Notes under the pieces: model-generated
Told to the model about the DNA's origin: nothing
Database searches by the model: none
Seen by the model: the letters and a program-made list of their open reading frames with translations, nothing else
In this document: positions 1 through 6,958 of the stretch, piece after piece
How positions within the stretch are numbered: position 1 is the stretch's first letter
Layout: every line of letters starts with the position of its first letter
Made by a program: the position numbers and the translations under genes
Assembly (NCBI GenBank): GCA_003354225.1
Contig: PIVH01000175.1
Coordinates: 1-7,281, forward strand
DNA: 7,281 nt
Reading direction: 5' to 3'
Source of the DNA: Globobulimina sp.
Lineage: Eukaryota; Foraminifera; Rotaliida

Positions 1-243
1 AGTACACCTTTTCTGCTCCATTGATCCACTGATCCCTGATCCAGCGGCCTACCACCATATTTTATACTACCTACCTAATTATCAACTGATCCACTGATCC
101 ACTGATCCACTGATCCAATAATCATATCAAAGCCTCACAAGATCAGTACACCTTTTCTGCTCCATTGATCCACTGATCCTGATCCAGCGCCTACCTTATA
201 CTACCTACCTAATTATCAACTGATCCACCGATCCACTGATCCA
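1..243. repeat. Tandem duplicated block, period about 144 bp
   Basis: A segment starting AGTACACCTTTTCTGCTCCA at position 1 starts again at 145. The second copy follows the first through the TGATCCACTGATCC stretch, the CTACC segment, TACTACCTACCTAATTATCAA and the ACTGATCC array. Copy 2 has small deletions relative to copy 1: one C after the first GATCC run, GC near the CAGCG segment, and an ACCATATTT segment. The left copy is cut by the window edge, so the array may extend further left. This is non-coding minisatellite-like DNA; nothing in it suggests a gene. Confidence 0.85.
85..116. repeat. ACTGATCC 8-bp microsatellite (4 units)
   Basis: Four perfect head-to-tail units of ACTGATCC lie here inside the first large repeat copy. 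The matching place in the second copy (219-242) has three units, the middle one changed to ACCGATCC. The unit-number difference is what replication slippage would produce. Shorter runs of the same word occur near 25-44 and 167-186. Confidence 0.9.
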
Positions 244-328
244 CAGAAACATTGGTAGGATAGACTGAGATTTTTAAAATATATTTATTTTGGATCCTTG
301 CACAGAAACAGTGGTAGGATCCTTGCAC
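242..328. repeat. Short direct repeats around GGATCCTTGCAC
   Basis: The 20-mer CACAGAAACAnTGGTAGGAT occurs at 242-261 and again at 301-320 with one mismatch. GGATCCTTGCAC occurs at 292-303 and 317-328, flanking the second 20-mer. Between the two 20-mers is an A/T-only stretch (TTTTTAAAATATATTTATTTT). The arrangement could be a decayed repeat edge. No inverted partner was found elsewhere in the window. Confidence 0.75.
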
Positions 329-741
329 TTTGTTCGTCTTATTTATCATTTTCTTTGTCTTTCAAATATTCCAACACTTTTAGTATTATGGGCGCCATTG
401 TCCTTTGGCATTTTGGGCACAATCCCTTCCATCTAACTAATGTCTCAATCCTTTTTTTTTTTGCTTCTTTTTTTTTTCGAGGCCTAACCGTATTTAATTT
501 CCATTTTCTCCATGCCTTTTTTTTAACTTTTCTCCAACTTTTACATGTTGCCATAGTTGTCTTTAATGGCGGCATTCTGGCTTCCTAGTCCAATGGGCAC
601 TATTTTGGGTGCTCCGAGCAATGGGCCACCGATAGGGATGCAAGTCCAATACTAACTACAGTTCTGGGATCGTTTAATGTCTAATGCAACTGAAAAACTT
701 TCCACTGATTCTAAAATCTTTCCAAATAAACATCAAACTCC
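329..741. other. Intergenic T-rich stretch; no supported gene
   Basis: This stretch before the transposase has long T-runs near 450-477 and 517-526 and no convincing gene. A minus-strand 78-codon frame (575 down to 339) encodes a Lys/Arg-rich peptide with a CPKC pair. Its lysines come largely from the T-runs, and it has no recognisable domain. From about 590 to 741 the T-runs stop and the sequence becomes the immediate leader of the transposase, ending CATCAAACTCC before the ATG. No TATA box or inverted repeat was recognised in the leader. Confidence 0.6.
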
Positions 742-3201
742 ATGTCACGTCTCCTTTATCCCCTTTTAATTCAACGTCAGGGATTTCAAATCCTTCCTGT
801 AAATCCAAACAATGAATATAAACATGATATTATTATTTTTGCGCAAAACAAATATTATTACAATCAACAGAGGTATTCGAAAACCCGTCGATGTGACGTG
901 ATATATTATAAATGCTCTCACATCGGCTGTAATGAATATCTCACATTAAATACGTCCAAAAGCCAAATTTTATTTAAAATTCCCGCCCAAACCAGTTACG
1001 ACGCCCGAGTTCTCGCAAAATCTGAATCTGCACATTACATCAATGATCGAGAAATCCATCCTCCGACATGGACCACGACTAAAGAGGCTAAACAATGGGG
1101 CTTACGGAAGTTAATTGAATTAACATCTATTTATGGGCACGTTAGTAAAGCATGGAAGCAATTTGGACGACAATTTCCTGTCCGCAGTATGGTTTTTAAC
1201 AAAATCAATCAAGTAAATACCATTTTATACTGTAAACGTGCCAAATATAAGCCATCTTTGCCAACTACAACAAAATTAGCGTTAGAATATGTACTCAATG
1301 ACAAACACATTGAATCCCAAAATTATTGGGGTCGTCTCAAAATCCAACACAAGAACATGGCCACGGACCCAGACGTTGGACTTTTAGTTAACGTCGAAAA
1401 AGAAGAAGATATACAAGCTCAGATGAGTAATATGACCCACACCATCGCTTTATTAAAGAAACGACATAAATATCTACAATATAAATTAAATCGAAAGACT
1501 GCACCGGAATACTATCATAGCACCATGATTTGGAATTCCAGTGTTGATGGTTCAATTATTATTATCGGTTCATTTCATGGCGGACTCCGCTTAGTAACGC
1601 CCTTAAGCACTTGGTGGTCGGCTGGCACTGAGAGCACCCTCACCATGCGTGATGGTACATGGTCTACACCATCCTTATCTCCAAATTCCAGTGAAAGACG
1701 ACCGTGGAAGCAATTACTTCAAATCGGTCCAGTTATACATTCCCACGACATATTCTACAAATCAAAGTTTTTTAATGCCTTTTTTGCACTACTACCAGGC
1801 AAAAATGAAGATGATTACAAGCTTACGGATGATTTAATTGAAGAAGGCTTTCAAAAGCGAAAGATCAACATCGATAAACACAAAAAATCCGTACTTAAAG
1901 ACGTACAAAAAAGACATCCATTTGTACTAATTATTCATCCCGACGAGAAAAACGATGCTCCAATCTCTAAGTCCACATCCCAAATATCCCACATAACCGA
2001 TTTTAAAAATGAGTCCCCAATGTATATGAATGTTGACTCTGAATCTATGAATGTTGACTCTGATCTAAATATTCACAATAACGATAGAATTTATATTCCT
2101 GACGGCGTTCATCTCGATTTCGAACAAGCTCCAATTAATGCATTAAAAGAAATTTCGACCGAACTTATGGTATTAGCGTGTTTTTTCCATTTTTGGCAGG
2201 CAAATATACGTAAATTGGGCAAATTGGGATTAAAAATCCCTTATGTAAAATATCAATCACCCTTCCGAGTCGCCATTACATTACTCCTTCTAACAGCCTT
2301 TCTTCCCGAATTTCAAATAATACCCCAACTCGAATTACGTATCCAGGCCGTTTTACAGTCGGCACCGTATGGACATAAATTAGCTGTTAAAAGATATACT
2401 AAGTACTTTCGCGACACCTGGATTAAATTGTTTCCACCCGCCTTATGGACTATGTTTCTTCGTTGGAATCGTACTTCTGATTTATTGGAACGCGACAATC
2501 GTGAAATAAAAAAAAACATCGGCTCTACATCTTATTTCTACGATTATTTAGACTACTTTGTCAAAGTCGACGCCGATGAAACTGTTGCATATTCGAGATT
2601 AATCAAACATGGTTCAGACGTATTTCTTTTAAAAAGACCGGCCCAAAGAGAACGCGAGTCAGAATTATTTCAATGTATGCAGTCATATTACGAATCCGAT
2701 TTTGAAGACCCCACCGCTTATGTTCTCCGAATTTCAGCCATCTATGCTAAACGACTCAGAGATCAGCATGAAATACTTTCGATTCTCGATGAATACAAAT
2801 CCTGCGAACCTGCCCCGCCTATAAATCGCATCATAGCACCAGGAGTACGATATATTGCAGACGCACTGCCTTTGCAAAATCTTCAGACAAACGTTAATAG
2901 TGAAATATATTGCATGGCCGTTTATACCTATCTTTTTGGGACCACAGAATGGAATGCTCTTAGCCCCACCAAAAGAAAAACTGTTCCCTCAGCTATATAT
3001 CAAAATGCACAATTTTATCGAGGCCCTCTTTCCGGCCTTTTGTATGCACTTGTTGCCATAAAATTTAAGTCATGGATTTATTCATTTGTAGCATTTATCG
3101 AAGGGACAGAAGCCATTATCTTTACCTATGACAAAGTTAAATGGGAGTTAGTAGTACAAATGGATAAGGCAATTACAGATGGACATATAAAAATTCTTTA
3201 A
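742..3201 (+). CDS. Mutator-like (MULE) DDE transposase
   Basis: Predicted cut-and-paste DDE transposase acting in the nucleus on the ends of its own element. The 819-residue frame has no stop or intron.

Seen in sequence: residues 38-100 have a Tyr-rich start and C58-x4-C63 with H98, resembling a FLYWCH/WRKY-GCM1-type zinc finger, but a final histidine is not obvious. The catalytic domain follows. The first Asp is D304 in MRDGTW, followed by the MULE-like ALLPGKNEDDY at 349-359. The second Asp is D459 in HLDFEQAPINALKE. C480-x2-H483 lies in CFFHFWQANIRKLGKLGL, the conserved MULE CxxH segment. The third acidic residue is E583 in NRTSDLLERDNREIK, preceded by YFRDTWIKLFPPALW, also typical of MULEs.

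The D304-D459 gap of 155 residues is longer than usual. It includes an acidic, low-complexity insert at about 400-450 with a duplicated MNVDS. The start is the first ATG of the frame. MULE identity is firm; subfamily is not assigned. Confidence 0.9.
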   Translation: MSRLLYPLLIQRQGFQILPVNPNNEYKHDIIIFAQNKYYYNQQRYSKTRRCDVIYYKCSHIGCNEYLTLNTSKSQILFKIPAQTSYDARVLAKSESAHYINDREIHPPTWTTTKEAKQWGLRKLIELTSIYGHVSKAWKQFGRQFPVRSMVFNKINQVNTILYCKRAKYKPSLPTTTKLALEYVLNDKHIESQNYWGRLKIQHKNMATDPDVGLLVNVEKEEDIQAQMSNMTHTIALLKKRHKYLQYKLNRKTAPEYYHSTMIWNSSVDGSIIIIGSFHGGLRLVTPLSTWWSAGTESTLTMRDGTWSTPSLSPNSSERRPWKQLLQIGPVIHSHDIFYKSKFFNAFFALLPGKNEDDYKLTDDLIEEGFQKRKINIDKHKKSVLKDVQKRHPFVLIIHPDEKNDAPISKSTSQISHITDFKNESPMYMNVDSESMNVDSDLNIHNNDRIYIPDGVHLDFEQAPINALKEISTELMVLACFFHFWQANIRKLGKLGLKIPYVKYQSPFRVAITLLLLTAFLPEFQIIPQLELRIQAVLQSAPYGHKLAVKRYTKYFRDTWIKLFPPALWTMFLRWNRTSDLLERDNREIKKNIGSTSYFYDYLDYFVKVDADETVAYSRLIKHGSDVFLLKRPAQRERESELFQCMQSYYESDFEDPTAYVLRISAIYAKRLRDQHEILSILDEYKSCEPAPPINRIIAPGVRYIADALPLQNLQTNVNSEIYCMAVYTYLFGTTEWNALSPTKRKTVPSAIYQNAQFYRGPLSGLLYALVAIKFKSWIYSFVAFIEGTEAIIFTYDKVKWELVVQMDKAITDGHIKIL
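742..3201 (+). mobile_element. MULE DNA transposon, coding core only
   Basis: The transposase identifies this as part of a Mutator-like DNA transposon. Coordinates cover only the coding core, because the ends were not found. Comparing 580-741 with the complement of 3202-3480 by eye gave no long terminal inverted repeat, and no 8-11 bp target duplication was recognised. The element could therefore be a short MULE ending near the gene, a larger one also carrying the downstream NTPase gene, or a copy with degraded ends. The intact reading frame with all catalytic residues argues for recent or continuing selection on the protein. Confidence 0.55.
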
Positions 3202-3492
3202 AGCTTTTTTTTAATATGACTTTCGCATAAACTCTATGGGTTTTTTTGTTCTATTTAATCTAGATTTATTTTTGATTTGTTTTTTTTTGCCTGGTGTTTT
3301 GTTTAAATTCTTTTTTCAAATCGTTATATATTTTTGTTTTTTACTTTTTCTAATTCCACCTAAACGTTCTTGTAGTCCGGTTTTTTGCTTCCCACATTTT
3401 TAAATTTTTTAACATTTTGTTAAAACAATCCTCTCACTACATCCTCTCACTCTCCACTTCTTTTAACTTTTAAACCCCAGATTTTAGCATCA
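3202..3492 (+). promoter_or_regulatory. T-rich spacer and putative promoter/leader of the NTPase gene
   Basis: There is no gene here. The first part is T-rich, typical of the 3' flanks in this window, and carries GCCTGGTGTTTT at 3289-3300, close to a motif repeated after the next gene. TATATATT at 3325-3332 is a possible TATA element. At 3425-3471 the strand becomes pyrimidine-rich with CCTCTCACT repeated twice (CCTCTCACTACAT, then CCTCTCACTCTCCAC). Such CT blocks commonly mark transcription starts in fungal promoters. The leader ends ATTTTAGCATCA before the ATG, with A at -3 and G at +4, a good eukaryotic start context. Promoter function is inferred. Confidence 0.35.
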
Positions 3493-6455
3493 ATGGCCTC
3501 TCACCTCCGCCGCCTTCAATCGACGACACCTAATTCTATTCAATTACTAGAATATAAAAATGCTTTCCTTGAAGATTCCCACGAAAAGACAACAGATGAT
3601 TTTAAAGACTGCCGATACCAAGTACCATTTAAAGGTCGAATTTTAATGGATTATACCGAGTCTGTCCTACAAACAACTAGTAAACATCAAATATGGGAGG
3701 TTAATGACCATATGTGCCTCTCTGCCCTTCGCGCCGTACAAGAAAATAGACCTGTCGATTACCTTCAAAAAACCATTATGTGCCCATCGCAAATTCATTT
3801 ATATGTTGACAAGGGTTATAAAATAATGACGGTTAAGCGAACATGGCTAGTAACATTGAAACGCGAAAAAATAACTGAGCCTTTTATTGAAACACAGCGA
3901 GATTGTCTTTTAAATGGTTGGATCCGTTATATCACCGATGTTGTTGGCGCCGACTGCCGGAAAAAATATTACATTTTCACCGGTATTGATCCTCTCTCAC
4001 ACAAAATTATGTATGTCCCACTTATGGTTATGACAAATCCAAAGCAAGATAATATGGCTGCCGTTAAGTATATCTCAATATATCGCTCCTATCCATGCAT
4101 GCTTTCAATTTTTTTTAGCGTTTTCATGCATTACAAGCCGGGTTTAATGAAATTGGTACATGGATTAATTTTACCAATACTGGTCCACTTCGCGCGCAAT
4201 GGTACACGCAGTATCTTGGACCTAGCCTCGAACGACCGAAATCCCCGACTCTAGAGGCCACGAAGTCATTCGGGGCAGTATTTTCTCCTGTTCTTAACCG
4301 TCATGTTTATATCGATCCTATTGGAACTATTTGGTGTACGAAAGAACGAAAACATTTGACAGCAATGACTTCCGGATTATGTATCATTCCTGACACATTT
4401 AATAAATTAAAAATCAATGCCAACAGTATAAAATCATTCCCCCGTATACCCACCATCGATCAAATGTCCCAATTTGGAATTCCAATTCCCGGTCAATTAG
4501 GGATTGAGGCCATGGGCGAGTTAAGTTCTTTTTATCTCTAAGTCCACTGTAGTCTACAAATATAATATTTTTACAGACGAAATTTCATAATCTCATTAAT
4601 GGGTCCCTTGTCTATTATGCTATCAGTACCTAACAATTTACAATTCATTGTACTCAAAACCGGAGGTACCCCATCCATTTTAATCGAAGGACCGCCAGGA
4701 ACCGGGAAAAGTACCCAAAATCAAATAAAATGTCTTTTATATGGTACATCGCCAACAACGTCCATGTGCACTTTATATAATTGGTCGTCATCTGCGTTAA
4801 CTACTATTTGCGATCTCTTACCAGGCATTAGTGTCAGGTATTTTTCTTTTATTTTAACACAATCGTTTTGTACGTATGTTTATTGCTCAGTGCCGATGAT
4901 GTCGATCATGATAAAATGTGTAGTTCGTCAAATGGCAAATCATCATTCTGGATGAATGCATATTCCTGCTCGACCGATGTCACTATGGCAAACGGAGTTC
5001 GTAATGGTTCCACGGCTGTTACGAACGCCATATGTAACAATTCTGATGCTTGTGTCGATTGGTTATCACGTCCTGTTGTTGGCCGCGTCGAATTATTGCA
5101 CTGGCTCAATCATGTCGACACATTATCAATTGCTGAAAGAGCACAGAGTTTAACTAAGTTACAAGCTTATATCGACTCCTATGCAGCGCATTTACCTGAT
5201 TTTTTGGTTGAGTTGGATTTCTCTAATTTTTCTGATTATTTAGAAGAAATTATTGAAATGCACGCAGCCTTTGCCGAACGTTCTACTTTGCCAGATATCA
5301 TCCCATTTCGTTCCCTGTCATTTAAAGCAATTTTACTTATTGCAATCGATTACCTTTCCGAGAATGTCGTCATATTTGATCGCCAGGTTGCTCGTCGTGT
5401 TTTACCGCAATTATTTCAATATGGATATCAGGTATTTATGTCCGCCACACTTTGTTTCTAAGTCCACCTCCGATTATTTTTTTCAGAAAGTTGCAGTGCA
5501 TCAATCGAAAGTACCGATAACGCCAATCCAGGCAGTCCAGCCCAGCACTCCCCTTAATACATCGGCACTAGTTACATCCGACGAAGAGATGCAAATTTAT
5601 ATCGAAGAATTCTTTCGCTTACTTCATCCCTGGTTTAATCATCAGATCGATGAGACGCTATTAAGCTCCGATGACCTAGATTTGTGGCTCGATATCAAAA
5701 AGACCACTAGTTATTATAGTGATTTCGCACCCAATGCCAATAAAGATTTCGAAGATAAATGCTATGGATTTATATCGAAGCATTTTGACTCATTAAGACA
5801 TTTATCCAAGACATATGGCCGCAGTCTCATTGTCGATTATTCCCCAGAATTCTCATCAAGAAAAATTTTACAAGCTGCCCGCCATTTTGACTGGCTTGCA
5901 CGTTGGCGATATAATTTTAAGACCGGTGATTTTAAAGGAAATACTGTCAAGCAATGGGGCAAGTATTGGATTTTTATTTCTGCTGCCAAATTAAACGCTG
6001 TTTTTCATCGATATGTGTCTCCTCAACCCTTCACTGCCGATGACGCTATGAAGCATTCTGGCATCACATGGAATTCGAATAGTCCTGCAACCACTACGCC
6101 TTCGGTCACTCCTAATACACAAAATTCCAATTCTCTCCAGCATGCCCTTTCACAAAGTTCCATTTCGCTCCAGCATGCCCTTTTGCAAAGTGCCTCCGAA
6201 CAATCACAAATTTCGGATACGCAAAGTGCAGAAGAACATCATCAATCTATTTTGCTTCAGCATGTCCTTGTCAGCCAACAAGATGTCGACAATTTACAGT
6301 ATGACGATCAGGCCATTTTGCTGCAAAATGATGCCGCACCCGCTATATCCGATGCAGAGATGAATCACAATCGTAAAAGGAAACACTCCCTAACATCGGA
6401 TTCTGATGCCGAGAACAAACCGCCACAATTGAAAAAACAAAAGTTAACAGAATAA
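3493..6455 (+). CDS. Spliced P-loop NTPase (AAA+/SF3-like), family unassigned
   Basis: Five exons (3493-4062, 4119-4519, 4577-4837, 4891-5431, 5487-6455) join into 914 codons including the stop, giving 913 residues.

Seen: residues 1-340 match nothing I recognise. A hydrophobic stretch leads to Walker A, G362-PPGTGKS-T370. The exon 3/4 junction produces ISV-S-ADDVDHDKM (about 409-420), a Walker B-like hydrophobic run ending in D413-D414. ICNNSDACVDWLSR (458-471) followed by GRVELL (475-480) resembles a sensor-1 asparagine and a downstream arginine. Spacings of about 50 and 46 residues fit an AAA+ or SF3-type core. Residues 592-780 form a module rich in Trp, Phe and Tyr; its start is duplicated downstream. 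Residues 807-880 are Gln/Ser-rich repeats, and NRKRKH (886-891) plus KKQK (907-910) look like nuclear localisation signals.

The layout recalls DUF3987/DUF927-like ATPases or helicases of mobile DNA, but this is weak. AATAAA overlaps the stop codon. ATP binding is likely; substrate unknown. Confidence 0.7.
4063..4118 (+). other. Predicted intron 1 of the NTPase gene (56 nt)
   Basis: The donor is GTTAAGTATA and the acceptor TTTTTTTTAG. It is phase 0, between GCC and CGT. Removing it carries the reading from frame 1 into frame 0, which stays open to 4541. Without splicing, frame 1 ends at a TAG at 4252-4254. A donor 5 nt downstream (GTATAT at 4068) has a better-looking site but leaves the frame ending at that stop, so it was not chosen. 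Confidence 0.7.
4520..4576 (+). other. Predicted intron 2 of the NTPase gene (57 nt)
   Basis: The donor is GTTAAGTTCT and the acceptor TATTTTTACAG. It splits a codon after its second base (GA|A, Glu). The intron contains the in-frame TAA that would otherwise end the frame at 4541, so splicing is needed to reach the Walker A exon. It contains CTAAGTCCAC at 4538-4547, a word shared with intron 4. Confidence 0.7.
4838..4890 (+). other. Predicted intron 3 of the NTPase gene (53 nt)
   Basis: The donor is CAG|GTATTTTTC and the acceptor TTATTGCTCAG. It splits a codon after its second base (AG|T, Ser). Removal changes frame 0 to frame 2 and creates the ISVSADD Walker B-like segment, at a sensible distance from Walker A. 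TTTTAACAC inside the intron is a possible branch region. Confidence 0.75.
5432..5486 (+). other. Predicted intron 4 of the NTPase gene (55 nt)
   Basis: The donor is CAG|GTATTTATG and the acceptor ATTTTTTTCAG, phase 0 between CAG and AAA. It shifts frame 2 to frame 0. It contains CTAAGTCCAC at 5458-5467, about 20 nt before the acceptor. The acceptor position and phase are shared by the paralogous partial gene at the right edge, where the next exon also begins with AAA, which strongly supports this boundary. Confidence 0.85.
6132..6320 (+). repeat. Coding Gln-rich repeat, 33-bp unit and degenerate relatives
   Basis: CTCCAGCATGCCC occurs at 6135 and 6168, a 33-nt (11-codon) period giving SLQHALSQSSI then SLQHALLQSAS. 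Weaker versions follow at about 6255 (LLQHVLVSQQ) and 6320 (ILLQND). This lies in the NTPase's C-terminal region, between the conserved module and the basic tail. It is probably a flexible, disordered linker that expands by in-frame slippage. Confidence 0.75.
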
Positions 6456-6775
6456 ACATTTTTTGTTGCATTTATGCTGGTTTTGTTTTTTACCAGGTGT
6501 TTTTTAACACTATTGAATTTTTTTTTTAGCATTTATGCTGGTTTTATTTTTTAGATGTTCCACCCCTTTGTTGACCTTTTTTTATTCTCATCAACGATAA
6601 CATTTTTTGTTGCATTTATGCCGGTTTTGTTTTTTACCAGGTGTTTTTCAACACTATTTCTCAATTTTTTTTGGGCATTTATGCCGGTTTTGTTTTTTAC
6701 CAGGTGTTTTTCAACACTATTTCTCAATTTTTTTTGGGCATTTATGCCTATACCTTTGAATTTTTTTTGTTAAAA
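6455..6775. repeat. 63-bp minisatellite plus 59-bp dispersed copy
   Basis: Two near-identical 63-bp units start at 6612 and 6675 with GCATTTATGCCGG, continue through GTTTTTTACCAGGTGTTTTT and end in a T-run and GG. A truncated third begins at 6738. Further, 6455-6513 and 6599-6657 match at 57 of 59 positions, so the unit also sits directly after the NTPase stop codon. A partial copy begins at 6529. Because 63 is divisible by three, the open frames across it are repeat artefacts, not genes. Confidence 0.9.
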
Positions 6776-6958
6776 TTCGCCAACGAGAACGACATTATTT
6801 TTTTTTGTGGGTTTTTTTTTATTAACTATTTAATATTGAGTTTGTTTTTTTTCGTGTTTAAACTTGTTTCGGTATTTCTTTTTTTTCATTCTCAATTTCT
6901 ATCTTTACTTTTTCTAAGTCCACATCTTTTCACCAGTTCAAAACTTTCGCTCAACAAC
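6776..6958 (+). promoter_or_regulatory. T-rich leader of the right-edge gene, possible 5' UTR intron
   Basis: T-runs dominate, and no coding segment is supported. A plausible 65-nt intron runs from GTATTTC at 6872 to CACCAG at 6936, with CTAAGTCCAC at 6914-6923, 13 nt before the AG. Donor style and internal word match intron 4 of the NTPase gene. After it, CAAAACTTTCGCTCAACAAC leads to the ATG at 6959. If spliced, this would be a leader intron. No TATA box was recognised. Confidence 0.35.

Noticed and set aside
339-575. Minus-strand 78-codon frame with a CPKC pair
   Set aside because: It is mostly Lys/Arg from complemented T-runs, has no recognisable domain and no supporting start context. 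The single Cys pair is not enough for a zinc ribbon.
298-588. Plus-strand 96-codon hydrophobic frame
   Set aside because: Phe/Leu richness is explained by T-runs, and it begins inside the direct repeats. It is not a credible membrane protein.
580-3480. Terminal inverted repeats for the MULE
   Set aside because: The 5' leader and the complement of the 3' spacer were compared by eye and showed no long match. Self-alignment of a longer contig would be needed to exclude them.
4119-4254. Continuation of frame 1 to the TAG at 4252-4254 as the true end of the first NTPase piece
   Set aside because: Frame 0 over the same stretch is open from 4119 to 4541 and leads to the Walker A exon. A GT-AG intron at 4063-4118 connects to it exactly.
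4924-5001. A frame-1 reading with IIILDEC, which looks like a classic Walker B motif
   Set aside because: It is open for only 26 codons between stops at 4921 and 5002 and cannot be joined to both the Walker A exon and the following exon without an extra frameshift. The spliced reading gives its own Walker B-like ADD in a continuous frame. A search of both versions against ATPase profiles would decide.
4906-5109. Minus-strand 67-codon frame opposite the ATPase core
   Set aside because: It overlaps a well-supported exon in antisense and has no recognisable features.
5432-5461. FMSATL, resembling helicase motif III, at the end of the frame-2 reading
   Set aside because: It lies inside predicted intron 4, just before a stop codon. 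The splice boundary is supported by the paralogous exon at the right edge.
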